This document shows positions 5,876 through 6,668 of a stretch of DNA of 6,668 nt, piece after piece. This stretch comes from Lachnospiraceae bacterium (GTDB taxonomy: Bacteria > Bacillota > Clostridia > Lachnospirales > Lachnospiraceae): NCBI GenBank assembly GCA_017475845.1, contig JAFVEU010000145.1, forward strand, positions 1 to 6,668, written 5' to 3'. Each line of letters starts with the position of its first letter. Positions within the stretch are counted from its first letter, which is position 1. The position numbers were made by a program, and so were the translations under genes. The notes beneath the pieces are model-generated. The model saw only the letters and a program-made list of their open reading frames with translations, searched no databases and was not told where the DNA came from.

Positions 5876-6668
5876 TTATATCTCCTCCCATTCTATCTCC
5901 CCTGGAATACCTACTATGGTCCCTGTCAGGTCATAGAAATGAAGTCCGCTGTCCCTCCATTCCTCCATGGTCTCCTCGTCAAAGACAAATATGGTATCCT
6001 CCGGAGCTTCGCCCCTTCTGCAAAGCTCGTGATACTCTTCAAGCTTTTCCTTTATTTCCTTTTCCACATCCCTTGCAAAATAGTACCTGTTTACCGTAAG
6101 TCCGTTCAAAGCCGCAAAATTGGCGGACCTCTCCATTATGTAGCTGTCAGTGGTCACCAGGACTATGTGCTTATATTTTCCGGGCTCGTGAAACAGAGCT
6201 CTGTTATCCAGATCGGAATGCCAGGGCATGTTTTCCTCACTGAACTTCTCCCGCCTCTCCGTCATCTCCGGTTCCATGTCCCAGATCTGGGCGCAGAGAC
6301 AGGCTGTAAGCAGTACAGCGGAGGCTATGGCTCTTACTTTCCTCTTTTCCCCGTTTCCCCTTTCGGAGATCACGGCTATGGCCCCGGTGTAGATAAGGAA
6401 TACCACAGGCCATATGAACCTGCCGTTTGACCTGAAGATCCCCAGCAGGGAAGAAACAGCATCCGGCAGCTTCAGCTCGAAGAGAAGCTTTGTATTTACG
6501 GAAAGCACCGGAAACAGGGCCATGATCAGGAAAAACAGGCCCATGATCCAGAGAAAGATGCTCTTATCGTCCTTAAACACACTCCTTCTTCCGGACAGAT
6601 TCCTTTTAGTCCGGACAAGGAAAAGCAGTCCCCCCGACAGCGCAAGAAGCAGTCCCCCCGCTCCCAGA
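5876..6668 (-). CDS. Polytopic membrane protein, DUF6311-like, N-terminus outside window
   Basis: The frame is open to the window edge, with 263 residues visible. A GTG at 6580 would give 234 residues, but the codons upstream of it encode a further hydrophobic segment (GLLLALSGGLLFLV, about 6656-6615) followed by a basic stretch. The GTG also has AAGGAG only one base away. I therefore treat the gene as truncated by the window. Further membrane segments are FLWIMGLFFLIMALFPV, a segment around WPVVFLIYTGAIAVI, and AIASAVLLTACLCA. A soluble C-terminal part of about 130 residues follows, with alternating strands (HIVLVTTD, TIFVFDE, GTIVGIPG) and a charged helix, suggesting an alpha/beta fold. FRSNGRFIWPV and the later NRYYFAR stretch recall the DUF6311 family of membrane proteins, thought to be glycosyltransferase-like; this is from memory and needs a profile search. 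The gene overlaps the cyclase ribosome site and ends directly at the cyclase start, so the two products may work together at the membrane. Confidence 0.75.
   Translation of the reverse strand, partial: LGAGGLLLALSGGLLFLVRTKRNLSGRRSVFKDDKSIFLWIMGLFFLIMALFPVLSVNTKLLFELKLPDAVSSLLGIFRSNGRFIWPVVFLIYTGAIAVISERGNGEKRKVRAIASAVLLTACLCAQIWDMEPEMTERREKFSEENMPWHSDLDNRALFHEPGKYKHIVLVTTDSYIMERSANFAALNGLTVNRYYFARDVEKEIKEKLEEYHELCRRGEAPEDTIFVFDEETMEEWRDSGLHFYDLTGTIVGIPGEIEWEEI
5882..5889 (-). promoter_or_regulatory. Ribosome binding site of the cyclase gene, inside the upstream gene
   Basis: GGGAGGAG on the minus strand lies within the last codons of the membrane protein gene (encoding part of EWEEI). Its AGGAG is six bases before the cyclase ATG. 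It fixes the cyclase start at 5875 and means ribosomes finishing the upstream gene sit on the site for the next. Confidence 0.8.

Noticed and set aside
5615..6430. Plus-strand open frame of 271 codons
   Set aside because: It is antisense to the end of the membrane protein and the start of the cyclase, both of which have clear motifs and coupled start/stop signals.
5876..6580. GTG at 6580 as the true start of the membrane protein
   Set aside because: The upstream codons stay open to the window edge and encode a further membrane segment, and the ribosome-like AAGGAG is only one base from the GTG.

Overview
All five supported genes (four protein genes and one RNA gene) lie on the minus strand. 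The window looks like a chromosomal piece of an anaerobic Firmicute, most likely a Lachnospiraceae/Butyrivibrio-type Clostridium relative. This is inferred from the gene types: a secreted papain-like peptidase with an acidic Ala-Pro-Glu linker, a secreted beta-sandwich protein, a Cache-GGDEF diguanylate cyclase, a DUF6311-like membrane protein, and a short SRP RNA. No species can be named from the sequence alone.

In the direction of transcription (right to left), the window opens inside a polytopic membrane protein (5876-6668, 5' end outside). Its stop codon directly abuts the start of a membrane-anchored sensor diguanylate cyclase (4295-5875), so the two are almost certainly one operon. The SRP RNA follows at about 4116-4252. 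Its consensus-like promoter has a -35 box that begins on the base after the cyclase stop codon, leaving no room for a terminator.

The next 500 bases are non-coding and rich in structure. They hold two copies of a 38-bp stem-loop with identical 8-bp arms and identical 22-nt loops (3871-3908, 3935-3972). To their left is a strong minus-strand promoter (3750-3778), then a block of hairpins with a possible pseudoknot and a large palindrome (3622-3725). This block is either the structured leader of the gene below or, read on the plus strand, an IS200/IS605-like right end with an omega-RNA-like fold and no transposon gene.

Two secreted proteins follow. A 515-520 residue protein of tandem beta-sandwich modules (2027-3589) starts right beside the hairpin block and lacks an obvious Shine-Dalgarno sequence. 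Behind its stop codon is a second, out-of-frame copy of its last ten codons including the stop, probably the scar of a lost paralogue. Last comes a 609-residue fragment (C-terminus outside) of a secreted C1A cysteine peptidase in which the usual catalytic Asn appears to be Ser.

The best candidates for something undescribed are the orphan hairpin/pseudoknot block, the twin stem-loops, the duplicated gene tail, and the membrane protein-cyclase pair, which may link c-di-GMP to cell-surface glycan work.
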